A DNA stretch of 64,000 bases from CAIVPM01 sp964477265. GTDB taxonomy: Bacteria > Bacteroidota > Bacteroidia > Chitinophagales > Chitinophagaceae. The position numbers and the translations under genes are program-made. The notes under the pieces were generated by a model that saw nothing but the letters and a program-made list of their open reading frames with translations, was not told the origin of the DNA and did not search any database. Shown in pieces: positions 1-8,317 of this stretch; the stretch's first letter is position 1; each line of letters begins with the position of its first letter. The DNA is taken from assembly GCA_964477265.1 (NCBI GenBank), contig CAYZDJ010000001.1:124001-188000 (forward strand). Direction: 5' to 3'.

Positions 1-82
1 TTTCTATTAAATTGGTGTTTGGTATTTGTGCATTTACACATATTGTAAAAGCAAAAAGCGTTAAGGTTAATAATAGTTTCAT
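1..82 (-). CDS. Secreted protein of unknown function, 5' end only
   Basis: The complement reads from an ATG at 82 towards the left window edge for 27 codons without a stop. The encoded peptide begins MKLLLTLTLFAFTICVNAQ, a textbook Bacteroidota signal peptide with a short basic start, a hydrophobic core and cleavage after VNA before Q. Only about eight residues of the mature protein are visible, so the function cannot be read. It is divergent from the TonB-dependent receptor at 264, with about 180 bases of AT-rich promoter space between them. Confidence 0.6.
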   Translation of the reverse strand, partial: MKLLLTLTLFAFTICVNAQIPNTNLIE

Positions 83-263
83 AAACAGTTTTAATCACAG
101 ATGTGATATTGTAAAGAATTACATAAAAGTTAATCAACGAATAAATTGCATATAATAAAAAACTTTGTTTATTGCGAACGATAAATTGTAAGAATGATAA
201 ATTAATACTCGAATAAGGTTAATAGTTTTTACACATTACTTTGCAAAAACTTTAATACTTCAA

Positions 264-2621
264 ATGCGTTCACTTGTTTTTATTTTCTTTTTGTTTGGTT
301 TTTCAATCAATATATATTCCCAGGAAAAATTTACTGTTAATGGCTATATCAAAGATTCATTGAATGGGGAGGCCTTAATTGGTGCGACATTTGTTGCAAA
401 GGCAGAGAGCAAAGGTGTTTCAACCAATCAGTATGGTTTTTTTTCAATCACTTTGGCAAAGGGTAAATATAATTTTATTTGCAGCAGTGTTGGTTATGCA
501 ACAAGGGAAATAAGTGTTGATTTGACATCCAACAAGGAGATTAATATTTTGCTTTTGCCTTACAAGGCTGTACTACAAGACGTAGTTGTACAAACAAGAA
601 AAAAAGACAATAATGTGCGTGCTGCACAAATGGGTAAAATTGATTTAAACATTGCCAATGCTAAAAGCTTGCCTGCATTTTTGGGTGAGGTTGATTTACT
701 TAAAACCTTGCAACTATTACCTGGCGTAAAAAATGCTGGTGAAGGTAATAGTGGCTTTTTTGTGCGTGGTGGAAATGCAGACCAAAACCTGATTTTACTG
801 GATGATGCAGTTGTATTTAATCCTGGGCATTTGTTTGGTTTTTTTAGTGTGATTAATGCCGATGCCATAAAAAATGTTTCATTGATAAAAGGTGGCATGC
901 CTGCACAATATGGTGGACGATTGAGCAGCGTTATTGACATTACAATGAAAGAAGGTAACCTTAATAAAACTGAAGTGGATGCTGGTATTGGGCTTATTGC
1001 AAGCAGGTTTTCCATTCAGGGTCCTATCAAAAAAAACAAGGCTTCTTTTTTAATTGCTGCACGCAGAACTTATATTGATGTATTAACCAAACCTTTCATT
1101 AGCAAAAGCAATAGCTTTTATGGCAGTGGTTATTATTTTTATGATTTGAATGCCAAAATAAACTACAAAATTGGCGATAAAGACCACTTGTATTTAAGTG
1201 GATATTTTGGCAGGGATAAGTTTGACTTTAAGAATGCAGAGCGTTCTTTCAGCACATCAATTCCATGGGGCAATGCCACAGCCACATTGCGTTGGAACCA
1301 CATCTTTAACAAAAAATTATTTGCCAATACCACGCTTGTTTATAACGATTATAACTTTGAGTTTAATGGCAACCAAAGCAATTTCAACGTTAAATTATCG
1401 TCTGGTATAAGAGACTTAAATGCAAAAACAGATTATGATTGGTTTGTTAGTCCAGAACATAAATTAAAGTTTGGGGCAGCTTATACTTACCATACTTTTT
1501 TTCCTAGTGTATTAAGTGGAAATCAGGACAGTGTTGTATTTACGCCAGATAATACCAAGACAAAATATGCGAATGAATATGCAGTTTATTTGCAAGATGA
1601 TTGGGAAATAGGCAAACGAATCAAGATAAACTATGGCGTTCGCTATAGTGCTTTTCAGCAAATGGGAAGCTATACAAAATATGTGAGAGATGCTGATGGA
1701 AATAAATTAGACAGCACTGTTTATGGCAAAGGAAAAACAGTGAAGGTTTATAATGGTGTTGAGCCTCGTTTTACTTTCAGGTATGCACTAAACGATAATG
1801 AATCTATTAAAGCTGCAGTAACACAAAATTATCAATACATACATCTGGTAAGCAATAATGGCAACACTTTGCCAACAGATTTATGGGTACCCAGCACATC
1901 TGTTATCAAGCCTCAGATTGCATGGCAATATGCTGTTGGTTATTTTAAAAACTTTAACAAGGGAATGTTTGAAACCAGTGTTGAAGCCTATTACAAAACA
2001 ATGGAAAACCAGATTGAATATAGGCAAGGCTACACACCAAATACTTTAAAGGATGTTGAGGAAGACTTTGTTTTTGGCAAAGGCTGGAGCTATGGAACAG
2101 AGTTATACATAAACAAGGCAAAAGGAAAGTGGACTGGTTGGTTAAGCTATACATTAAGCTGGACTAAAAGAAAATTTGCTGACATAAATAATGGCGAGGA
2201 GTATTATGCAAAATTTGACAGAAGGAACGACCTTGCTATAACTGCTACTTACAATGTTAATAGCAAATGGAAGTTGGGTGCTGTGTTTGTTTATTCTACT
2301 GGCAACGCAACCACACTACCTGAAAAATATTATTTTGTAAATGGTGTACTAACACAGGAATACAGTAAAATCAATGCTTACAGGTTGCCTGCATATCATC
2401 GTTTAGACTTTGCAGCAACTTATACACCTACACCCAAAAAGAAACATAAATACACCTGCAACTGGGTGTTTAGCATTTACAATGTTTACAATCGCAAAAA
2501 TCCCTACTTCATTTATTTTGACCAGACAGGAAGCCTTGCAGGTGGCGATTTAAAAATTCAAGGCAAGCAAGTTTCATTGTTTCCAGTACTTCCATCAGTT
2601 ACCTGGAACGTAAAGTGGTAA
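264..2621 (+). CDS. TonB-dependent outer-membrane receptor with carboxypeptidase-regulatory-like N-terminal domain
   Basis: This 785-residue protein has a signal peptide (about residues 1-19, ending IYSQ), a CarboxypepD_reg-like beta-sandwich (about 24-105, with the GYIKDSLNGEALIGA pattern), a plug domain (about 120-225, with VRGGNADQNLILLDD and GGMPAQYGGRLSSVID) and a 22-strand-type barrel to the C-terminus (ending PSVTWNVKW). It should be a TonB-energised transporter in the outer membrane. It is much shorter than SusC proteins (about 1000 residues) and has no SusD gene beside it, so a siderophore, cofactor or metal substrate is as likely as a glycan. A TACTTTG box (237-243) lies 20 bases before the ATG. 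No substrate can be read from sequence. It is monocistronic and ends at a strong hairpin shared with the convergent sigma factor gene. Confidence 0.88.
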   Translation: MRSLVFIFFLFGFSINIYSQEKFTVNGYIKDSLNGEALIGATFVAKAESKGVSTNQYGFFSITLAKGKYNFICSSVGYATREISVDLTSNKEINILLLPYKAVLQDVVVQTRKKDNNVRAAQMGKIDLNIANAKSLPAFLGEVDLLKTLQLLPGVKNAGEGNSGFFVRGGNADQNLILLDDAVVFNPGHLFGFFSVINADAIKNVSLIKGGMPAQYGGRLSSVIDITMKEGNLNKTEVDAGIGLIASRFSIQGPIKKNKASFLIAARRTYIDVLTKPFISKSNSFYGSGYYFYDLNAKINYKIGDKDHLYLSGYFGRDKFDFKNAERSFSTSIPWGNATATLRWNHIFNKKLFANTTLVYNDYNFEFNGNQSNFNVKLSSGIRDLNAKTDYDWFVSPEHKLKFGAAYTYHTFFPSVLSGNQDSVVFTPDNTKTKYANEYAVYLQDDWEIGKRIKINYGVRYSAFQQMGSYTKYVRDADGNKLDSTVYGKGKTVKVYNGVEPRFTFRYALNDNESIKAAVTQNYQYIHLVSNNGNTLPTDLWVPSTSVIKPQIAWQYAVGYFKNFNKGMFETSVEAYYKTMENQIEYRQGYTPNTLKDVEEDFVFGKGWSYGTELYINKAKGKWTGWLSYTLSWTKRKFADINNGEEYYAKFDRRNDLAITATYNVNSKWKLGAVFVYSTGNATTLPEKYYFVNGVLTQEYSKINAYRLPAYHRLDFAATYTPTPKKKHKYTCNWVFSIYNVYNRKNPYFIYFDQTGSLAGGDLKIQGKQVSLFPVLPSVTWNVKW

Positions 2622-2627
2622 TAAAAA

Positions 2628-2656
2628 ATAACGATGCTTTTGGCATCGTTATTTTA
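2628..2656. terminator. Bidirectional intrinsic terminator
   Basis: A perfect 10-bp stem (2628-2637 with 2643-2652) around a 5-base loop has A-rich sequence on its left and T-rich sequence on its right, so it can stop transcription both from the receptor gene and from the convergent sigma factor gene. Confidence 0.8.
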
Positions 2657-2690
2657 ATTCGGTTGCAAGAAGTTAGTTTTGATTTAATAC

Positions 2691-3269
2691 TTATAACACC
2701 ATTTGGTTCTCTTCCATCATTTTGCGTAAGTTAATCAACCCATAACGCATTCTTCCCAATGAGGTGTTGATACTTGTATTGGTAAGTTCAGCAATTTCCT
2801 TAAAGCTCAGGTCTGCGAAATGCCTTAGTACAATTACTTCCCTTTGTTCATCTGGTAAAAGGTCAAGCATGCTGCGTAATTTTTCATTAATCTGACCAGT
2901 CACAATTCTTGTATCAGCAGCATCGCCACTTAATTCCAAAAATTCAAAAATATTATTTTGTTCACCACTTACAGTTGTGTTTCTTTTTTCTTTTCTAAAA
3001 TAGTCAACACAAATATTGTGGCTAATACGCAAAGCCCAATGAAGGAATTTACCCTCTTCGTTGTAATTTTTACTGCGTAATTTATCAATGATTTTAATAA
3101 ACACATCTTGAAATAAATCTTCAGCAAGGTGCTTATCTTTTACTAAATAAAAGATAGTAGAGAAGATTTTTTCCTTGTAGCGAGTTAATAATGCAGACAA
3201 AGCTTCATTATCTCCATTCTGGAAAAGATGGATTAAATCGTTATCCAACACATTTTGATGTGCTCTCAT
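2691..3269 (-). CDS. ECF-family RNA polymerase sigma-70 factor
   Basis: This 192-residue protein has sigma region 2 (about residues 12-95; the stretch LAEDLFQDVFIKI is the core-binding and -10-recognition helix, followed by ISHNICVDYFRKEKR) and sigma region 4 (about 130-185; LPDEQREVIVLRHFADLSFK then a helix-turn-helix around EIAELTNTSINTSLGRM). Size and order fit the extracytoplasmic-function class that redirects RNA polymerase in Bacteroidota. In many such systems a FecR-like anti-sigma gene follows; here none does, because the gene runs convergently into the TonB receptor. The group resembles the sigma factors with no dedicated anti-sigma partner. The 5' leader is long, with no clear promoter box near the start. 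Its regulon is not predictable from the window. Confidence 0.92.
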   Translation of the reverse strand: MRAHQNVLDNDLIHLFQNGDNEALSALLTRYKEKIFSTIFYLVKDKHLAEDLFQDVFIKIIDKLRSKNYNEEGKFLHWALRISHNICVDYFRKEKRNTTVSGEQNNIFEFLELSGDAADTRIVTGQINEKLRSMLDLLPDEQREVIVLRHFADLSFKEIAELTNTSINTSLGRMRYGLINLRKMMEENQMVL

Positions 3270-3495
3270 ACAATAGGGTTTTATTTGTTTTCTAAAAATA
3301 AAAGGATACTTGGATTACAATCTTAATACTTAACACAGTTAGCTTTCTCGCATTAAGACTGCCAAATTATACATTTAACGTTTGCAGTAAAATATTATTG
3401 AGTTATGTGTAAAACTTGAAAGTGTAGTAATGGATATTAACAGGCAGAATTAATCTTTTTAATATTAAATTGTAAATAGAATTTACTTTGTACCA

Positions 3496-6378
3496 ATGAA
3501 AGAGAAAGCAGTTGCAAAAAAAGCTATATCGGCTAAGATAATAAACGATACAAGTAACGATATTATTATAAAAAATGCAAGAACCCATAATTTAAAGAGT
3601 GTTTCTGTTGCAATACCACGCAATAAACTTGTTGTGGTTACAGGTGTTAGTGGCAGTGGAAAATCATCATTAACAATTGATACATTATTTGCCGAAGGTC
3701 AAAGAAAATATGCTGAAAGTCTCAGTGCTTATGCAAGGCAGTTTATGGCACGTATGGTAAAGCCTGATGTTGATGATATAAAAGGGCTTTGCCCAGCTAT
3801 TGCTATTGAGCAAAAAGTAATTACACGCACACCACGTAGCACAGTTGGCAGCATGACAGAAATTTATGATTACCTGCGTTTGTTATATGCACGCATTGGC
3901 AAAACCATTAGCTCAATAAGTGGCAATCAAGTAAAGAAGGATGATGTTAAAGATGTGATAGATTATATACAAACATTGAGTAGTGGTGCTAAAGTTGTTA
4001 TTCTTATTGCATTTAAACAACATGCAAACAGAGATGTAAAGGAGGAACTGAATATATTGGTGCAAAAAGGTTTCAGTAGAATAGTAAATGGGAATTGGGA
4101 ATTGGGAACTGGGAAAAAAAATATTGAAAGTAATACATATAGAATTGAAGAGTTATTGGAAGATGAAAAGTTACTTAAACAAATTTTTACAAGTAAAAAA
4201 ACTAATACCCAATACCCAATACCTAATACCTATGTAACAGTTGACAGAATTGTAAAAAAAGATTTTGAAGAGGATGATTTGCATAGGTTATCAGATTCTA
4301 TTTCCACTGCGTTTTACGAAGGCGATGGAGAAGTGTATTTAGAAATTGATGGTAAGGAATTAAAACATTTTAGTAATAAGTTTGAACTGGATGGAATTAA
4401 GTTTGAAGAACCAGTTCCTAATCTTTTTTCTTTCAATAATCCTTATGGTGCTTGCCCAACCTGCGAAGGCTTTAGCCAAATTTTGGGAATAGACAAAGAC
4501 CTTGTGATACCAAACAGAAACCTTAGTTTTTTTGAAGGTGCAGTGTCTCCTTTTAAGGGAGAAAAATTAGTGTGGTGGAAAGACCAATTTATTGCTAACG
4601 CAAAAGGATTTCCAATTCATAAACCAATAGCACAATTAACTAAAGAGCAGGAAACGCAACTGTGGACTGGTGTTGGCAATGCTCTTGGCATTAATGCTTT
4701 TTTTAAAGAAGTAGAACAGAACCTTTATAAAATTCAATATAGGGTTTTGCAAAGCAGGTACAGGGGCAGAACAACTTGTACTGATTGTGATGGATATAGG
4801 TTAAGGAAAGAAGCATTGTACGTTAAAATAAACGATAAGCATATTGGCGAATTATGCAATCTTCCTGTTAAAGATTTAAAGCAATGGTTCGATGATTTAA
4901 AATTATCTGTCACAGAAAAAGATATTGCAAAAAGATTGTTGATAGAAATTCATCAACGTTTGCAAACCTTAATTGACGTGGGTTTGGGCTATCTTACTTT
5001 AAACAGGTTAGCCAATAGTTTAAGTGGTGGCGAAAGCCAGAGAATACAATTGACAAGAAGTTTAGGTAGCAACTTAACCAACTCTCTTTACATACTTGAT
5101 GAGCCTTCTATTGGCTTGCACAACAGAGACACAACAAAATTAATTGGAGTATTGAAATCGTTAAAGGCATTGGGCAATACAGTTGTAGTTGTTGAACACG
5201 ATGAACTGATGATGCGTGAAGCAGATTATATTGTTGATATGGGTCCATTAGCTTCTCACCTTGGTGGAGAGGTTGTGGCAACAGGAAATTATGATGAATT
5301 AATTGCTAATCCTAAAAGTTTAACTGGAAAATATTTAAAGGGAGAATTAACTATTGAGCCACCAAAAAATATTCGCAAGTTTGTCAGAAGCATTACTGTA
5401 GAAGGTGCTACACAAAACAATTTAAAGGATATTGATGTTACATTTCCATTGGGTGTTTTGTGTGTGGTAAGTGGTGTAAGTGGTAGTGGTAAAACTACTT
5501 TGGTAAAGCAAATTTTATATCCTGCCTTGCAAAAGATTAAAGGAGAAAGTGCAGATAAAGTAGGCAACCACAAAACCATAAGTGGTGATGTTGATTTTAT
5601 TGATGCCATAGAAATGGTTGACCAGAATCCTATTGGTAAGTCATCACGCAGCAACCCTGTAACTTATATAAAAGCTTACGATGAAATAAGGGAGCTTTTT
5701 GCAGCACAGCCTTTAAGTAAAATACGTGGCTTTTTACCAAAGCATTTTAGCTTTAATGTAGAGGGAGGAAGATGTGACACTTGCAGTGGCGAAGGAGAAC
5801 AAATTGTAGAAATGCAGTTTTTGGCAGATGTTCATTTGACCTGTGAAACCTGTGGTGGCAAGCGTTTTAAGGAAGAAGTAGTTGAAGTAACTTATAACAC
5901 AAAGAACATAGACGATGTATTGAATATGAGTGTTGATGAGGCTATTGATTTCTTTAATGCCTCAAAGGAAAGTGTAAAGGTAGCAACAGCATTAAAGCCT
6001 TTGCAGGATGTAGGTTTGGGCTATGTTAAACTTGGGCAGTCATCAAATACATTAAGTGGGGGAGAGGCACAGCGTGTAAAACTTGCCAGCTTTTTAGGCA
6101 AAGGAAAAGGCAGTGGGCACATACTTTTTATTTTTGATGAACCCACAACTGGCTTGCATTTTAACGATATTCAAAAACTATTAAAGTCCTTTAATGCCTT
6201 GGTAGAACAAGGACATAGCTTACTGGTAATTGAACATAATACAGATGTTATTAAAAGTGCTGACTGGCTGATTGACCTTGGCCCTGAAGCTGGTGATGAA
6301 GGAGGAAACCTTGTATTTGCAGGCATTCCAAAAGATATTAAGAAAGTAAAAGAGAGTTGGACTGGTAAGTTTATGTAG
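3496..6378 (+). CDS. uvrA: Excinuclease ABC subunit A
   Basis: UvrA is the damage-recognition ATPase of nucleotide excision repair; it acts as a dimer that loads UvrB on DNA. Both ABC halves are complete: Walker A GVSGSGKSS at residues 50-58 and GVSGSGKTT near 659, signature motifs LSGGESQRIQL and LSGGEAQRVKL, and Walker B LYILDEPSIGL and LFIFDEPTTGL. The zinc-binding cysteine pairs are intact (CPTC...CTDC and CDTC...CETC). The length, 960 residues, is slightly above the usual 940. The excess lies at about residues 198-245 in the region corresponding to the UvrB-binding domain, where the DNA is a repeat that looks inserted in frame (see repeat at 4087). The ATG follows a TACTTTG box by only 5 bases, suggesting an almost leaderless transcript. 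Confidence 0.97.
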   Translation: MKEKAVAKKAISAKIINDTSNDIIIKNARTHNLKSVSVAIPRNKLVVVTGVSGSGKSSLTIDTLFAEGQRKYAESLSAYARQFMARMVKPDVDDIKGLCPAIAIEQKVITRTPRSTVGSMTEIYDYLRLLYARIGKTISSISGNQVKKDDVKDVIDYIQTLSSGAKVVILIAFKQHANRDVKEELNILVQKGFSRIVNGNWELGTGKKNIESNTYRIEELLEDEKLLKQIFTSKKTNTQYPIPNTYVTVDRIVKKDFEEDDLHRLSDSISTAFYEGDGEVYLEIDGKELKHFSNKFELDGIKFEEPVPNLFSFNNPYGACPTCEGFSQILGIDKDLVIPNRNLSFFEGAVSPFKGEKLVWWKDQFIANAKGFPIHKPIAQLTKEQETQLWTGVGNALGINAFFKEVEQNLYKIQYRVLQSRYRGRTTCTDCDGYRLRKEALYVKINDKHIGELCNLPVKDLKQWFDDLKLSVTEKDIAKRLLIEIHQRLQTLIDVGLGYLTLNRLANSLSGGESQRIQLTRSLGSNLTNSLYILDEPSIGLHNRDTTKLIGVLKSLKALGNTVVVVEHDELMMREADYIVDMGPLASHLGGEVVATGNYDELIANPKSLTGKYLKGELTIEPPKNIRKFVRSITVEGATQNNLKDIDVTFPLGVLCVVSGVSGSGKTTLVKQILYPALQKIKGESADKVGNHKTISGDVDFIDAIEMVDQNPIGKSSRSNPVTYIKAYDEIRELFAAQPLSKIRGFLPKHFSFNVEGGRCDTCSGEGEQIVEMQFLADVHLTCETCGGKRFKEEVVEVTYNTKNIDDVLNMSVDEAIDFFNASKESVKVATALKPLQDVGLGYVKLGQSSNTLSGGEAQRVKLASFLGKGKGSGHILFIFDEPTTGLHFNDIQKLLKSFNALVEQGHSLLVIEHNTDVIKSADWLIDLGPEAGDEGGNLVFAGIPKDIKKVKESWTGKFM
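4087..4225 (+). repeat. REP-like imperfect inverted repeat inside uvrA
   Basis: Within the uvrA reading frame there is a G-rich arm of three GGGAATT/GGGAACT-type units (4089-4114) and, about 95 bases later, a C-rich arm of three ACCCAAT/ACCTAAT units (4206-4230). The arms are partly complementary (TTGGG units against CCCAA units). Both are translated (residues about 198-205 and 237-245) without breaking the frame. Such simple, complementary heptamer-like blocks are unlike the surrounding coding DNA and resemble palindromic intergenic elements. Confidence 0.65.
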
Positions 6379-6394
6379 TGACAGACTCTATTGA

Positions 6395-6457
6395 TTGGTG
6401 GGGCACCAACCAACAAAGTTTAAATAAAATAGTTTCGGTTGGTGAGGACACCAACCG
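6395..6457. repeat. Twin GGTTGGTG/CACCAACC hairpins
   Basis: Between uvrA and the convergent gene there are two copies of the same palindrome: TTGGTG-GGG-CACCAA at 6395-6409 and the perfect 9-bp stem CGGTTGGTG-AGGA-CACCAACCG at 6436-6457. Two near-identical stems 30 bases apart look like a REP/BIME-type repeat pair. The second is followed by A-rich sequence on the right and could also act as the terminator of the minus-strand gene or of uvrA. Confidence 0.7.
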
Positions 6458-6502
6458 ATAGAAAAAAAGAGCAAAGTTGATAGAATATGCTAACCAAAAA
6501 TA

Positions 6503-7738
6503 TTAATCACACTCATCGTTTCCTACTGGTGTTAATTTAACTTCTTTTGGATTTACTCTATAAATAGCAGCAGTACCATATTCAAGCAAAGGATCTTTGC
6601 GTGTGTAATAAGATGGTCCACTTGGTAATGTGTGTAAGTACACACCTTGTTCGCAATCCTTGGTATCAATTTGTATTTCTTTAATTATTCCTACACTATT
6701 TTTTGTTACTTTTTTTACAATGGCAACGTGCTTTGCATCGCCTTTGTCGTTCATATAAACAACTATGTCGCCTTCTTCAACATTACCCCAAGTAAGACCA
6801 CTAATTTTTGTTCCAAAATTGCCAATAATTGTATTAAAAAAATCATCTGCTGATAGTGTATATAAGCCAATATTCCAAAGTTGGTCAGATACACGCCCAG
6901 CACAGTTTTGTCTAATTGATGGCTCGCCAATTTTTACATAATCAAATCCTGCATACCTGGCTGAATCAGAAATGTTTTGTTTAGCTATTCCATCTGGGCA
7001 AAACTCATAAAATTTTTTTCTATATAAAACTGGAATTGAAAAATTTGAACCGTCAGGTTTTTTGCCTTCAACTTTAAATGTTTTACTGCATAATCTTTTA
7101 GCACCAATTTTAGTACAATCATCTACAACATCAGTATTAGTAACAATTGCTTTTTCATATTTGTATATATAAGTATTGCAATAGGTTTGTACACCAGTAA
7201 CATAATTTGCTGTACCAATTTTTATTGTAAACAATAAACACTCATTGGTATTTTCCATATTTAAACTAATCTGCTGACGATAGTTTACAGACTCATTAAA
7301 TTGACTATTAGCTACACTCATTCCTAAAAAATCGCTCCAGTTAAAATAGGTTTCAGCTTTATTGGTTTCAGCTTTCTTAAATTGAACTAGTAGTTCTAAT
7401 TCCTGACCAACATCGTGTATGTTTTGATTAGCATCAATATAAAAATCGTGTTGCCCATTATACACCATTTCTTTAGGAAAAGGGGAGAATTTAACTTTAT
7501 GTGCAATGTCCATTTTTTTATTATTTGAATATCCTTTTAAGGTCACAACTCCACCATTTAAATCTATTGAAAATTCTTTTTTGCAACCTGAATATTCAGT
7601 ATGTTCTTTTGGGTATCCATCCATCAATTTCCAAACTGTTAGTTGTGTATTTGCATTTGATTTAATTTTTTTTTCGGCTTGAGCGTTTGCAAAAAAAGTA
7701 AAACATACAAGCATTAACGAAAGTGTTGAACGTACCAT
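6503..7738 (-). CDS. Secreted protein with probable NlpC/P60-like (cysteine peptidase fold) C-terminal domain
   Basis: This 411-residue exported protein starts with a signal peptide (MVRSTLSLMLVCFTFFANAQ). Residues about 25-270 are beta-rich with six or more cysteines and match no family I recognise. Residues about 270-395 show three elements in the order seen in NlpC/P60 and CHAP cell-wall hydrolases: a cysteine in RQNCAGRV (Cys279), GDIVVY (residues 323-328) and a histidine in KHVAIV (His337). The Cys-to-His spacing of 58 fits that fold. If so, it would cut or bind peptidoglycan peptides or act on another amide in the periplasm. The motif is NCAG rather than the usual DCSG, so activity is uncertain. 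It stands alone, convergent with uvrA. Confidence 0.55.
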   Translation of the reverse strand: MVRSTLSLMLVCFTFFANAQAEKKIKSNANTQLTVWKLMDGYPKEHTEYSGCKKEFSIDLNGGVVTLKGYSNNKKMDIAHKVKFSPFPKEMVYNGQHDFYIDANQNIHDVGQELELLVQFKKAETNKAETYFNWSDFLGMSVANSQFNESVNYRQQISLNMENTNECLLFTIKIGTANYVTGVQTYCNTYIYKYEKAIVTNTDVVDDCTKIGAKRLCSKTFKVEGKKPDGSNFSIPVLYRKKFYEFCPDGIAKQNISDSARYAGFDYVKIGEPSIRQNCAGRVSDQLWNIGLYTLSADDFFNTIIGNFGTKISGLTWGNVEEGDIVVYMNDKGDAKHVAIVKKVTKNSVGIIKEIQIDTKDCEQGVYLHTLPSGPSYYTRKDPLLEYGTAAIYRVNPKEVKLTPVGNDECD

Positions 7739-7979
7739 AGTTTTATTTTTTATAAATTAAAAAAAGAAGACAGGAGGATTAGAGGCAGCTGGTTTTACGA
7801 AACTTTTTACTTTCTTTATTCATGGGAACTGAAAGTAAAAATTAGTTTTTTGCAATGTAAGTAATTAAGTTTGAAAAAGCAAAAAACAGCATTCAAAATA
7901 TAGTACTTGCTTATTTAAAAGGTGTAAAAGCTTTTAGGGAAAAACACGTTCTAAAACTTCTTTTATAATAATTATAAGA

Positions 7980-8148
7980 CGAAGTTGTTTGAAACTATTT
8001 TAACCGCAAAGTACACAAAGGTTTTCGCAAAGAAATCGCAAAGAATTTACCTAACCCTTTGCCAACTCTGCGTTTCCTACTTTGCGTTGCTCTGCGGTTA
8101 ATAAATATATTTTGTTTATTTTCAATAAACTAAATTTTAAACAACTTC
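7980..8148. repeat. Nested inverted-repeat element in a 579-base gene-free stretch
   Basis: The stretch 7739-8317 holds no gene. Its core is a nested palindrome: an outer perfect 11-bp inverted repeat (CGAAGTTGTTT at 7980-7990, AAACAACTTCG at 8138-8148) encloses an inner one (TTAACCGCA at 8000-8008, TGCGGTTAA at 8093-8101). Between the inner arms are several CGCAAAG or CTTTGCG units in opposite orientation on the two sides. This architecture is that of a small non-autonomous palindromic repeat. The flank 7739-7979 shows nothing recognisable beyond AT-rich sequence. Confidence 0.7.
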
Positions 8149-8160
8149 GACTTGAAACAT

Positions 8161-8198
8161 TTCTTTATCTGTTGGTTAGCACACCAGCAGATAAAGAA
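8161..8198. repeat. 15-bp hairpin
   Basis: TTCTTTATCTGTTGG (8161-8175) pairs with CCAGCAGATAAAGAA (8184-8198) with a single G-T pair and an 8-base loop. There is no T-run to make it an intrinsic terminator, and no gene ends just before it, so a repeat element or a structured leader is more likely. Confidence 0.55.
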
Positions 8199-8254
8199 TG
8201 GTACTACACCAACCCAAAACTTAACTGTCGAACCATTCTATATCATTAACAGAT

Positions 8255-8298
8255 ATGATTTATATCATTGATTATGCACTATAGCAATTTTAGCTTTG
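8255..8298 (+). promoter_or_regulatory. Promoter of the CBS protein with CRP/FNR-like operator
   Basis: TAGCTTTG at 8291-8298 matches the Bacteroidota -7 box TAnnTTTG; there is only a weak TTG at 8268-8270 in the -33 region. The dyad ATGAT-TTAT-ATCAT (8255-8268) has the layout of an FNR/CRP half-site pair (TTGAT-N4-ATCAA). Its centre falls about 33 bases before the centre of the -7 box, near -40, where class II activators bind. Regulation by a CRP/FNR-family protein is inferred from position and symmetry only. Confidence 0.5.
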
Positions 8299-8317
8299 CA
8301 CTATTAAATTATTTACA

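Noticed and set aside
560..1015. A 151-codon frame opposite the first TonB receptor gene
   Set aside because: It is antisense to the conserved plug domain; no signal, motif or promoter supports it.
264..2621. SusC-type glycan importer
   Set aside because: It is 785 residues rather than about 1000, has no SusD neighbour and is 38 kb from the glucan locus; a general TonB receptor is the safer call.
4087..4225. Frameshift or pseudogene in uvrA
   Set aside because: The frame runs through the repeat without a stop, and every ATPase, signature and zinc motif on both sides is intact.
5289..5654. A 121-codon frame opposite uvrA
   Set aside because: Antisense to the second ATPase half of uvrA, whose codons are clearly under selection.
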